Assembly: GCA_001556125.1 (NCBI GenBank)
Contig: LSIG01000212.1
Coordinates: 58,707-122,706 of the forward strand
Length of the DNA: 64,000 bases
Reading direction: 5' to 3'
Source: Rhizobiales bacterium CCH10-E5
GTDB lineage: Bacteria > Pseudomonadota > Alphaproteobacteria > Rhizobiales > Beijerinckiaceae
Under the pieces are notes generated by a model that did no database searches, had not been told where the DNA came from, and saw only the letters and a list, made by a program, of their open reading frames with translations. Made by a program: the position numbers and the translations under genes. Below are positions 47,532 to 54,250 of this stretch, piece after piece (positions within the stretch are counted from its first letter, which is position 1; each line of letters starts with the position of its first letter).

Positions 47532-48620
47532 ATGATGGCGAAGAGTGGCGGCGAGCGCGTCGAGATCCGGTCGGCCAGCAAGATCTACGGATCGGTGCGG
47601 GCGCTGGACGACGTCTCGCTCGACATCGCCGCGCAGGAGTTCGTCTCCCTCCTCGGCCCGTCCGGCTCCGGCAAGACGACGCTGCTCGGCATTCTCGGCG
47701 GCTTCGTCCAGCCCTCGGCTGGCACCATCCTGTTCGGTGGCCGCGACGTCACCTTCACCCCGCCGCACAAGCGCGACATCGGCATCGTCTTCCAGAACTA
47801 CGCGCTGTTCCCGCATATGAGCGTCGGCGAGAACGTCGCCTTTCCGCTCAGGGCGCGGCGCCTGCCGAAATCGACCTATGCCGAGCGTGTCCGCGCGGCG
47901 CTCGCGATGGTCGACCTTGCCGGCTATGAGGAGCGCGGCATCGGCCAGCTCTCCGGCGGCCAGCGCCAGCGCGTCGCGCTCGCCCGCGCCATGATTTTCG
48001 AGCCGCGGCTGATCCTGATGGACGAGCCCCTCTCGGCGCTCGACAAGCAGCTGCGCGAGACCATGCAGATCGAGCTGCGCCAGCTCCACAAACGGCTGGG
48101 CGCGACGATCATCTACGTCACCCACGACCAGCGCGAGGCGCTGACGATGAGCGACCGCGTCGCCATCTTGAAGGACGGCAAGCTCGTCCAGATCGACAAG
48201 CCCTCCCGGCTTCACGACCACCCGGCGGACGCATTCGTGGCGAGCTTCATTGGCGAGGCGACGCTGCTGCCGGTCGAGCGGGCGGGCGGCGACACCGTCT
48301 CACTCGCCGGAACGCCGATCCGCACGGCACGCCCCCTGCCCCCCTCCGGCGACCTCGTCCTCGCGATCCAGACCGAGAAGCTCCTGATCGAGGACGGCGC
48401 CGGAGCGCCAGAGCGCAACCGCTTCTCGGCCCGCGTCACCGACATCGTCTTCCAGGGCGAGAGCCTGCGGGTCTTCCTCGCGCTCGACGACGGCACCCCG
48501 CTCAGCCTGCGCCAGCCCAGCCATTTCGAGGCGACGAGCCGCATTCCGCCCGTCGGCGAGCGCGTCGCGATCAGCCTTCACCCGCAGGACACCATCATCG
48601 TGCCGAAGGCAGCCCGCTGA
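47532..48620 (+). CDS. Polyamine-type ABC transporter ATP-binding protein (PotA-like)
   Basis: ATPase of 362 aa with a C-terminal TOBE regulatory domain (residues about 280-360). Walker A is GPSGSGKTT, signature LSGGQRQR, Walker B LILMDEPLSALD, switch His in VTHDQ. Two adjacent ATGs (47532, 47535) follow a GGGAGCG site; the longer frame to 47283 is rejected. It is the first gene of a six-gene plus-strand operon whose binding protein and permease genes come last. Confidence 0.9.
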   Translation: MMAKSGGERVEIRSASKIYGSVRALDDVSLDIAAQEFVSLLGPSGSGKTTLLGILGGFVQPSAGTILFGGRDVTFTPPHKRDIGIVFQNYALFPHMSVGENVAFPLRARRLPKSTYAERVRAALAMVDLAGYEERGIGQLSGGQRQRVALARAMIFEPRLILMDEPLSALDKQLRETMQIELRQLHKRLGATIIYVTHDQREALTMSDRVAILKDGKLVQIDKPSRLHDHPADAFVASFIGEATLLPVERAGGDTVSLAGTPIRTARPLPPSGDLVLAIQTEKLLIEDGAGAPERNRFSARVTDIVFQGESLRVFLALDDGTPLSLRQPSHFEATSRIPPVGERVAISLHPQDTIIVPKAAR

Positions 48621-48669
48621 CGGTCCGCACGCCATCCGATCCGCCAGACCACCAGAGAAGTCGACAGCC

Positions 48670-49371
48670 ATGGCCCTCAGAGATTTTAAGGTTCTCACAT
48701 TCGACGTCGTCGGCACGCTGATCGACTTCGAAACCGGCGTCCTCAACGCGGTGCGCCGCATCGGCGGGCCGGCGGCTGCGAAGCTCAGCGACGACGACAT
48801 CTTCGGGCCCTATCTGAAGGGCCGCGAATTGAACTACGACCGCTCCAGCGAAGCGATGAAGCGCGTGTATATTCACCTCGCCCAGGAGCTTGGCCTGCCC
48901 GCCGACGAAGGCTCGGCGGATTCCTTCCAATACGCCATTCTGCAGCATCCGGCCTTTCCGGACTCCGTCGAGGCGCTGGCGCGGCTGCGCAAGCATTTCC
49001 GGCTGGTCGCGATGACCAATGCCGACCGCTCCACCTTCGCCTTCTACTCCCACACGCTCGGCAACCCCTTCCATGACAGCGTCACCGCCGACGAGGCGAT
49101 TGCCCCCAAGCCCGATCCGCTGTTCTTCGCCTTCAACCGCGGCCGGCAATCGGCTCATGGCTTCAAGCAGGAGGAAATCCTGCACGTCGCCCAGAGCCAG
49201 TATCACGACATCGGCGTCGCCAAATCGCTCGGCTACGCCACCTGCTGGATCGAGCGAAGGCAGGGACAGGCCGGCTTCGGCGGCACGCCGGCCGTGCCGG
49301 AGCTGACCAAGCCGGATTATCACTTCCCGACGCTGGCGGCGCTCGCCGACGCGGTCGAGGCCGGGGCCTGA
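48670..49371 (+). CDS. HAD superfamily hydrolase (haloacid dehalogenase type II-like)
   Basis: Cytoplasmic HAD hydrolase of 233 aa. Motif I is TFDVVGTLID (nucleophile Asp), motif II Thr/Asn in VAMTNADR and motif III Lys in APKPDPLFF. The second acidic residue expected in phosphatases (DxDGT) is Val here; L-2-haloacid dehalogenases have Tyr at that place (DxYGT), so catalysis may follow the dehalogenase-type or another non-phosphatase route. It lies inside a polyamine-like uptake operon, 49 bp after the ATPase gene; its substrate is unknown. Confidence 0.82.
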   Translation: MALRDFKVLTFDVVGTLIDFETGVLNAVRRIGGPAAAKLSDDDIFGPYLKGRELNYDRSSEAMKRVYIHLAQELGLPADEGSADSFQYAILQHPAFPDSVEALARLRKHFRLVAMTNADRSTFAFYSHTLGNPFHDSVTADEAIAPKPDPLFFAFNRGRQSAHGFKQEEILHVAQSQYHDIGVAKSLGYATCWIERRQGQAGFGGTPAVPELTKPDYHFPTLAALADAVEAGA

Positions 49372-49375
49372 CGCC

Positions 49376-50689
49376 TTGAACGCCAGCCCGGCCTGGTCGT
49401 CGCTGGAAGCCGCGCCTTCGCTCTGGGGCGCGACGGCGACGCCCCTGCGTGCCTTTCCGGCGCTGGCGGGGGACGCGCAGACCGATGTCGTCATCATCGG
49501 CGCCGGCTACACCGGCTTGTCGGCAGCGCATCACCTGGCGGAGAGCGGCCTGTCCTCGATCGTGCTCGAGGCCAACCGCCCGGGCTGGGGCGCCAGCGGC
49601 CGCAATGGCGGCGTCATCACCGCCAAGTTCCGCCTCTCCTTCCCCGCCATCGCGAGCGCCCATGGCAAGCCCATGGCGAAGCGCATGTACGAGATCGCGC
49701 TGGAGGCGACCGATATCGTCACCGAGTTGGTCGAGGCCTACGGCATCGAGAGCGCCGCGCTGACCCGTTCCGGCCAGGTCAAGGCTGCCCACAACCACGA
49801 GACGCTGGCCTATGCGGTGAAGGAGGCCGACTGGCTACGCGCCGAGCTCGGCGACACCACCATGTCGGTGCTCGATGCCGGGCGGGTGCGCGAGGAGACC
49901 GGATCCGACGGCTTTGTCGGCGGGGTCCTCAATGCCGGCTCGGGCGGCATCCATCCGCTCAACTATCTGCACGGCCTCGCCGAGGGCGTCGCGGCGCAGG
50001 GCATTGCGATCCATGCCGAAACGCCCGCCTTGCGCCTGCGCCGCGAGGGCGACGGCGTGCTCGTCGAGACGCCGGGCGGCATCGTGCGGGCCAAGCAGGC
50101 GATCATCGCCACCAACAGCTATTCGGACCTAACCCCGGCGACGCAGGCCTATCAGCGCACGTTGATCCCCTTCCGCAGCGCCATCATCGCGACCGAGAGG
50201 CTCTCGCCCAACCTCGCCGCCACGGTGATGCCGACGCGCCGGACCTATACCGAGACCAAGCGGATGATGCGCTGGTTCCGCATGGTCGACGACCGCATCG
50301 TCTTCGGCGGCCGCGGCGCTTTCGGCAAGACGGATTCGCCCGCCGCCTTCCGCGCGCTGCACAAGGCGATGATCGGGATCTTCCCGCAGGTTGCCGACGT
50401 GCCGCTGGCCTATCGCTGGTCGGGCCTCGTCGCGATGACGCTTGATTCCGTGCCCCATGTCGGGCGCGTCGACGACCGCGTCATGCTCGCCATGGGTTAC
50501 AACGGCGCCGGCGTCGCCATGTCGAGCCTGATGGGCCGCCATCTCGCAGCCTTCGCCCGCGGCGAGCGGCCCGATGTCGGCCTGCTCGATGCCGGCCGCA
50601 TGCGCCGCGTTCCGTTTTACCCGCTTCGAGAGCCGGCCGTCCGCATGGTCGCCGGCTGGTACCAGCTTCTAGACGCGATCGGACGGTAG
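49376..50689 (+). CDS. FAD-dependent amine/amino acid oxidoreductase (PuuB/DadA-like)
   Basis: Flavoprotein of 437 aa. The FAD-binding dinucleotide fold is VVIIGAGYTGLSAAHHLAE (residues about 38-56), with the flavin loop GWGASGRNGGVIT and the C-terminal GYNGAGVAMSS. This architecture matches gamma-glutamylputrescine oxidoreductase and related DAO-family enzymes. The start is a TTG at 49376, four bases after the HAD stop; no ATG occurs before the FAD motif. Together with the polyamine-type importer it suggests uptake and oxidation of a polyamine or modified amino compound. Confidence 0.87.
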   Translation: MNASPAWSSLEAAPSLWGATATPLRAFPALAGDAQTDVVIIGAGYTGLSAAHHLAESGLSSIVLEANRPGWGASGRNGGVITAKFRLSFPAIASAHGKPMAKRMYEIALEATDIVTELVEAYGIESAALTRSGQVKAAHNHETLAYAVKEADWLRAELGDTTMSVLDAGRVREETGSDGFVGGVLNAGSGGIHPLNYLHGLAEGVAAQGIAIHAETPALRLRREGDGVLVETPGGIVRAKQAIIATNSYSDLTPATQAYQRTLIPFRSAIIATERLSPNLAATVMPTRRTYTETKRMMRWFRMVDDRIVFGGRGAFGKTDSPAAFRALHKAMIGIFPQVADVPLAYRWSGLVAMTLDSVPHVGRVDDRVMLAMGYNGAGVAMSSLMGRHLAAFARGERPDVGLLDAGRMRRVPFYPLREPAVRMVAGWYQLLDAIGR

Positions 50690-50726
50690 CCCTCGAAGAT
50701 CCGATCCAACAACAGGGGATAAGCAC

Positions 50727-51794
50727 ATGACGAAACGAAGCCTGACCTTCGCGACCGCCTGCGCCGCCGCGGGCCTGTCCCTGGCTCTGACGAGTCCGCT
50801 CCCTGCCCAGGCGGCCGAACAGATCATGTTCGTCTCGCAGGGCGGCGCCTATCAGAAGGCGCAGACCATCGCGATCCTCGATCCCGCTGCCAAGAAGCTC
50901 GGCATCACCATCAACCAGGACAGCGTGCCCGACGCCTGGCCGATCATGCGCTCGCAGGTCGCCTCGGGGAAGCCGACCTGGGACGTCGTCGACGTCGCCA
51001 CCAATTTCTGCCTGCGCGGCGGCGAGCAGGGCATCGTCGAGAAGCTCGACTTCAGCAAGATCCCCAATGCGGCGGCGATGCCGGCGGAGTACCGCAGCGA
51101 CTGGTCGGTCGCCTATGAGTTCTATTCGAGCGTGCTCGGCTACAGCCTGAAGAAGTTCCCGGACGCCGCGACCGCTCCCAAGACCTGGGCCGATTTCTGG
51201 GACGTGAAGAAGTTCCCGGGCCGGCGCGCGCTGCGCAACCACCCGCTCGCCACGCTCGAGGCTGCGCTGATGGCCGACGGCGTGCCGGCCGACAAACTCT
51301 ATCCGCTCGACGTCGACCGCGCCTTCAAGAAGCTGGAAGAGATCAAGCCGCACATCACCGTCTGGTGGACGTCGGGCGCGCAATCGGCCCAGCTCCTCAA
51401 CGACGGCGAGGTCGACATGGTGATGGCCTGGAACGGCCGCATTTCGGCGCTCGCGAAGGAAGGCGCCAAGGTCACCTACACCTACAACCAGGGCATCCTG
51501 CAGAGCACCTCGCTCTGTGTGCTCAAGGGCGCGCCGAATCTCCCCACCGCGATCAAGTTCCTCAACGAGGCGGTCGATCCGGTGCATCAGGCCAACCTCC
51601 CGCTGCATATCGATTACGGCCCGGCCAACCCCAAGGCCTATGACACCGGTGTCATCCCGGCCGCCCGCGTCGGCGAGCTGCCGAGCGCGCCCGCCAATGC
51701 CAAGGTCCAGGCGCTGATGTCCTATGCTTGGTGGACCTCCGCAGCCGGCGAGGAGGCCGAGAAGCGCTGGCTCTCCTTCGCGCAGAAGAAGTGA
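50727..51794 (+). CDS. ABC transporter substrate-binding protein (PotD/polyamine-like)
   Basis: Periplasmic binding protein of 355 aa. The signal peptide covers residues 1-29 (SPLPAQAA). The mature start EQIMFVSQGGAYQKAQT, the SQVASGKPTWDVVDV segment and the conserved WWTSGAQSAQLLNDGEVDM place it in the spermidine/putrescine and related extracellular binding protein family. AGGGGA lies eight bases before the ATG. It is followed by a palindromic intergenic repeat and two permease genes. Confidence 0.88.
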   Translation: MTKRSLTFATACAAAGLSLALTSPLPAQAAEQIMFVSQGGAYQKAQTIAILDPAAKKLGITINQDSVPDAWPIMRSQVASGKPTWDVVDVATNFCLRGGEQGIVEKLDFSKIPNAAAMPAEYRSDWSVAYEFYSSVLGYSLKKFPDAATAPKTWADFWDVKKFPGRRALRNHPLATLEAALMADGVPADKLYPLDVDRAFKKLEEIKPHITVWWTSGAQSAQLLNDGEVDMVMAWNGRISALAKEGAKVTYTYNQGILQSTSLCVLKGAPNLPTAIKFLNEAVDPVHQANLPLHIDYGPANPKAYDTGVIPAARVGELPSAPANAKVQALMSYAWWTSAAGEEAEKRWLSFAQKK

Positions 51795-51813
51795 GCCCCA
51801 TCGTGTGACGTCA

Positions 51814-51879
51814 TTCTCGGGCCGCGCCTAGCGCGGACCCGAGAACCTCTTGCAGGAGATGCCCGGGTCAAGCCCGGGC
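51814..51879. repeat. Palindromic intergenic repeat (REP-like)
   Basis: Two hairpins occupy the 102-bp gap between the binding protein and permease genes. The first has arms TTCTCGGG (51814-51821) and CCCGAGAA (51838-51845) with an inner CCGCGC/GCGCGG stem. The second is GCCCGGG (51861-51867) and CCCGGGC (51873-51879). The layout resembles dispersed intergenic palindromes of Hyphomicrobiales genomes. Confidence 0.7.
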
Positions 51880-51896
51880 ATGACGAGGATGCTCTC

Positions 51897-52760
51897 ATGA
51901 CCGCCATCGACCCATCCGCCCGCTACCGGCGCCGCGAGCAGGGGCTCATGCTCCTGCTCGCCTCGCCGGCCGTGCTCGTCATCCTCGCACTGGTGGTCAT
52001 CCCGGTCGGCTGGCTGATGATCCAGTCCTTCTATGACGGCGGTTTCACCCTGGCTCACTACCGCCGCATCTTCAGTGAGGACATTTACTGGCGCAGCTTC
52101 GGGCTGACCTTCCGCATCGCGCTGATCGTCACCGTGATGACGCTGATCCTGGGCTACCCGGTCGCCTATGCCGCCGCCCATGTCGGGCGCCCCTGGGACG
52201 TGCTGATCCTCGCCTTCGTCATCCTGCCCTTCTGGACCAGCGTGCTGGTGCGCGCCTATGCCTGGCTTGTCCTGCTCCAGCGCACCGGCGTCACCAACCA
52301 GATGCTCGAGGGGCTGGGCCTGATCTCCGAGCCGCTGGCACTCGTCCACAACGAGCTCGGCACGATCATCGCGACCGTCCACATCCTTTTGCCCTTCATG
52401 GTGCTGCCGCTCTATTCGACCATGCAGAAAATCCCGCGCGAACTGATGCTGGCCGGCGCCAGCCTCGGCGGCGGGCCGCTGCACAGTTTTCTGCGGATTT
52501 TCCTGCCCTTGTCGCTGCCGGGCGTCGTCGCCGGCCTGACGCTGGTCTTCGTGCTGACGCTGGGCTTCTACATCACGCCCGAGCTGCTCGGCGGCGGCCG
52601 CACCATCATGATCTCGATGGTCGTGAGCCGGAACGTCGAGCTCTACAATGAGTGGGGCGCGGCCAGCGCGGTCGGGGTGGTGCTGCTGCTCTGCGTGCTG
52701 GCTATCTTCATGGCGGTGGGCCGCATCATCCCGCTCGACAAGATGCTGGGGCAGAAGTGA
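51897..52760 (+). CDS. Polyamine-type ABC transporter permease (PotB-like)
   Basis: Inner-membrane permease of 287 aa with six hydrophobic segments. The N-terminal helix follows a short basic tail (RYRRREQGL). The EAA loop is LMLAGASLGGGPLHSFLRIFLP (residues near 183-204). It pairs with the next permease, whose ATG overlaps this gene's stop (ATGA-type overlap at 52758-52762). Confidence 0.9.
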   Translation: MTAIDPSARYRRREQGLMLLLASPAVLVILALVVIPVGWLMIQSFYDGGFTLAHYRRIFSEDIYWRSFGLTFRIALIVTVMTLILGYPVAYAAAHVGRPWDVLILAFVILPFWTSVLVRAYAWLVLLQRTGVTNQMLEGLGLISEPLALVHNELGTIIATVHILLPFMVLPLYSTMQKIPRELMLAGASLGGGPLHSFLRIFLPLSLPGVVAGLTLVFVLTLGFYITPELLGGGRTIMISMVVSRNVELYNEWGAASAVGVVLLLCVLAIFMAVGRIIPLDKMLGQK

Positions 52761-53545
52761 TGAGACAGCCGCTGCTGCCCCGCCTCGTCTTCGGTGCCTT
52801 CGTCGGCCTCGTGCTAATCTATTTGATCCTGCCGCTGCTGATCATCGTGCCGATGTCCTTTTCATCGACGCGCTTCCTGACCTTCCCGCCGCCGGCGCTA
52901 TCGCTGCGCTGGTATGCCGAGTATTTCGGCAGTGCCAACTGGATGCAGGCGACGCGGATGAGCCTGCTGATCGGCATCCTGACGGTCATCGTCGCGACGC
53001 CTCTCGGCACCGCCGCCGCCTATGCCATCAGCCACTCGCAGACCAGGCTCATGCGCTCCCTGCACATGATGCTGATGCTGCCGCTGATCGTGCCGATCAT
53101 CATCGTCGCGATCGGCATCTTCTTCGTCTATGCCAAGGTCGGGCTGATCCAGACGCTGACGGGGCTCGTGCTCGCCAATGTCATGCTGGGCCTGCCCTAT
53201 GTCATCACCTCGGTCGTCGCCGGGCTGCAGAGCTTCGACAAGACGCAGGAGATGGTCGCCCGCAGCCTCGGCATGAACCGCTTCCGCGCCTTCCTCACCG
53301 TGACGCTGCCGCAGATCAAGGGCAGCGTCTTCGCGGGTGGCATCTTCGCCTTCATCTCGGCGATCGACGAGACGATCATCGCCCTCTTCGTCTCGGGCGG
53401 TCAGTACCAGACCCTGACCAAGCGCATGTTCACGGCGCTACGCGACGAGATCGACCCGACCATCGCCTCGATCTCGACGCTGCTGACCGCCGCGTCCTTC
53501 ATCCTCGTCCTGCTTGCGACGACGGGCCAGAAAAAGGCGTCTTGA
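52760..53545 (+). CDS. Polyamine-type ABC transporter permease (PotC-like)
   Basis: Second permease of the importer, 261 aa, six hydrophobic segments. PMSFSSTRFLTFPP near residue 32 is a family hallmark, and the EAA loop reads EMVARSLGMNRFRAFLTVTLP. The start at 52760 (MRQPLLPRL) shares bases with the previous stop; the frame open to 52652 is rejected. It ends the operon and the core-like part of the window. Confidence 0.9.
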   Translation: MRQPLLPRLVFGAFVGLVLIYLILPLLIIVPMSFSSTRFLTFPPPALSLRWYAEYFGSANWMQATRMSLLIGILTVIVATPLGTAAAYAISHSQTRLMRSLHMMLMLPLIVPIIIVAIGIFFVYAKVGLIQTLTGLVLANVMLGLPYVITSVVAGLQSFDKTQEMVARSLGMNRFRAFLTVTLPQIKGSVFAGGIFAFISAIDETIIALFVSGGQYQTLTKRMFTALRDEIDPTIASISTLLTAASFILVLLATTGQKKAS

Positions 53546-53570
53546 GCCGCGCTGCGCTCAGTCAGGAGAC

Positions 53571-53595
53571 AAAAAAGCCGCCCTGCAAGGGCGGC
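53571..53595 (-). terminator. Minus-strand intrinsic terminator
   Basis: Read on the minus strand, an 8-bp stem (GCCGCCCT with AGGGCGGC, 53577-53595) is followed by six T residues (53576-53571). It would stop transcripts leaving the defence island leftwards. The nearest minus-strand gene ends about 650 bp away. Confidence 0.7.
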
Positions 53596-53923
53596 TCGAA
53601 GCGACCTGGGACTGAAGGCCTGGACACTCAGCTCTGCAGCGCGATGGCGCGCCAGTCAGAATAAAAACACGAACACGTTTGTCATTGAAGTGGCTCGATA
53701 ATCGGCGACCCTATGCGGCCCCAACATTGCCATCTCTGCTTAACGCGTTGCTCCGCTGAGTGTTGATCGGCGAAGGACGCCGATCAACATGGAGCCAACA
53801 CCGTCAACAGGTTACCGCGCCGATCGGCGCCGAAGATGCGCGCCGATTCACTAGAGCCCGGTCCGGCGCACGCCGGATGCGCGAAAACGCTGGATCACCT
53901 TGACTTTTCGGCTGCTTCCGCGT
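53596..53923. other. Hairpin-rich junction before the defence island
   Basis: No gene is supported here. The stretch contains a perfect 12-bp inverted repeat (53761-53772 with 53778-53789, loop AAGGA) and a second palindrome TCCGGCG-CA-CGCCGGA (53862-53877). I saw no tRNA and no clear attachment site. Confidence 0.55.
53761..53789. repeat. Perfect 12-bp inverted repeat with 5-base loop
   Basis: TGTTGATCGGCG (53761-53772) and CGCCGATCAACA (53778-53789) enclose AAGGA. The absence of a T-run on either side argues against a simple intrinsic terminator; an operator, a stable RNA hairpin or a recombination-related site remain possible. Confidence 0.7.
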
Positions 53924-54199
53924 ATGATGATGATGTTCTTCGGAGCTGTTGCGGGTGCAACTCCCGTCGCCGTCGTCCTGACCGTCGCCATCCTGCTCTT
54001 GGCGCTCATCGAATTGGTGGGCAGAATGGTAAAAGGTGACGATATGGCAGCGAAGACAACTGAGGCTTCTTCGGAAGTGACGACTACGACCGCAACTAAG
54101 CGTGTGAGCTTCTTCCGCAAACTGACAGGGCAAGCCCTGATTACGACAGCGGCGATCGGCTCAGGCATGACGGCAGGCGTTGCCGGGCTTCAGCTATGA
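53924..54199 (+). CDS. Small hypothetical membrane protein
   Basis: Not recognised. From the ATG at 53924 it has 91 aa: a hydrophobic N-terminal helix (residues about 1-34, MMMMFFGAVAGATPVAVV onwards), a polar Thr-rich middle (residues about 41-60) and a second hydrophobic C-terminal segment. An internal ATG at 54044 has a good AAAGGTGA site and would give 51 aa; a TTG at 53900 would give 99 aa. A strong terminator directly follows its stop, which favours a real transcript. It converges on ietS at the island edge. Confidence 0.45.
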   Translation: MMMMFFGAVAGATPVAVVLTVAILLLALIELVGRMVKGDDMAAKTTEASSEVTTTTATKRVSFFRKLTGQALITTAAIGSGMTAGVAGLQL

Positions 54200-54203
54200 G
54201 AAA

Positions 54204-54234
54204 GGCCGCGCTCCACAGCGCGGCCTTTTGCTTT
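54204..54234 (+). terminator. Intrinsic terminator after the small membrane protein gene
   Basis: A perfect 9-bp stem GGCCGCGCT (54204-54212) and AGCGCGGCC (54217-54225) with loop CCAC is followed by TTTTGCTTTT. AAA on the other flank lets it also serve the convergent ietS transcript. Confidence 0.85.
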
Positions 54235-54250
54235 TGCGCCTGCTATCGCC

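Noticed and set aside
53596..53760. Possible tRNA or tmRNA fragment as an island attachment site
   Set aside because: A T-loop-like GGTCGCTTCGAGCC is seen on the minus strand, but no cloverleaf, anticodon arm or direct repeat could be built.
53804..54133. 109-codon minus-strand frame near the island edge
   Set aside because: No ribosome site, a His/Arg/Ser-rich low-complexity translation and full overlap with the better-supported plus-strand small gene.
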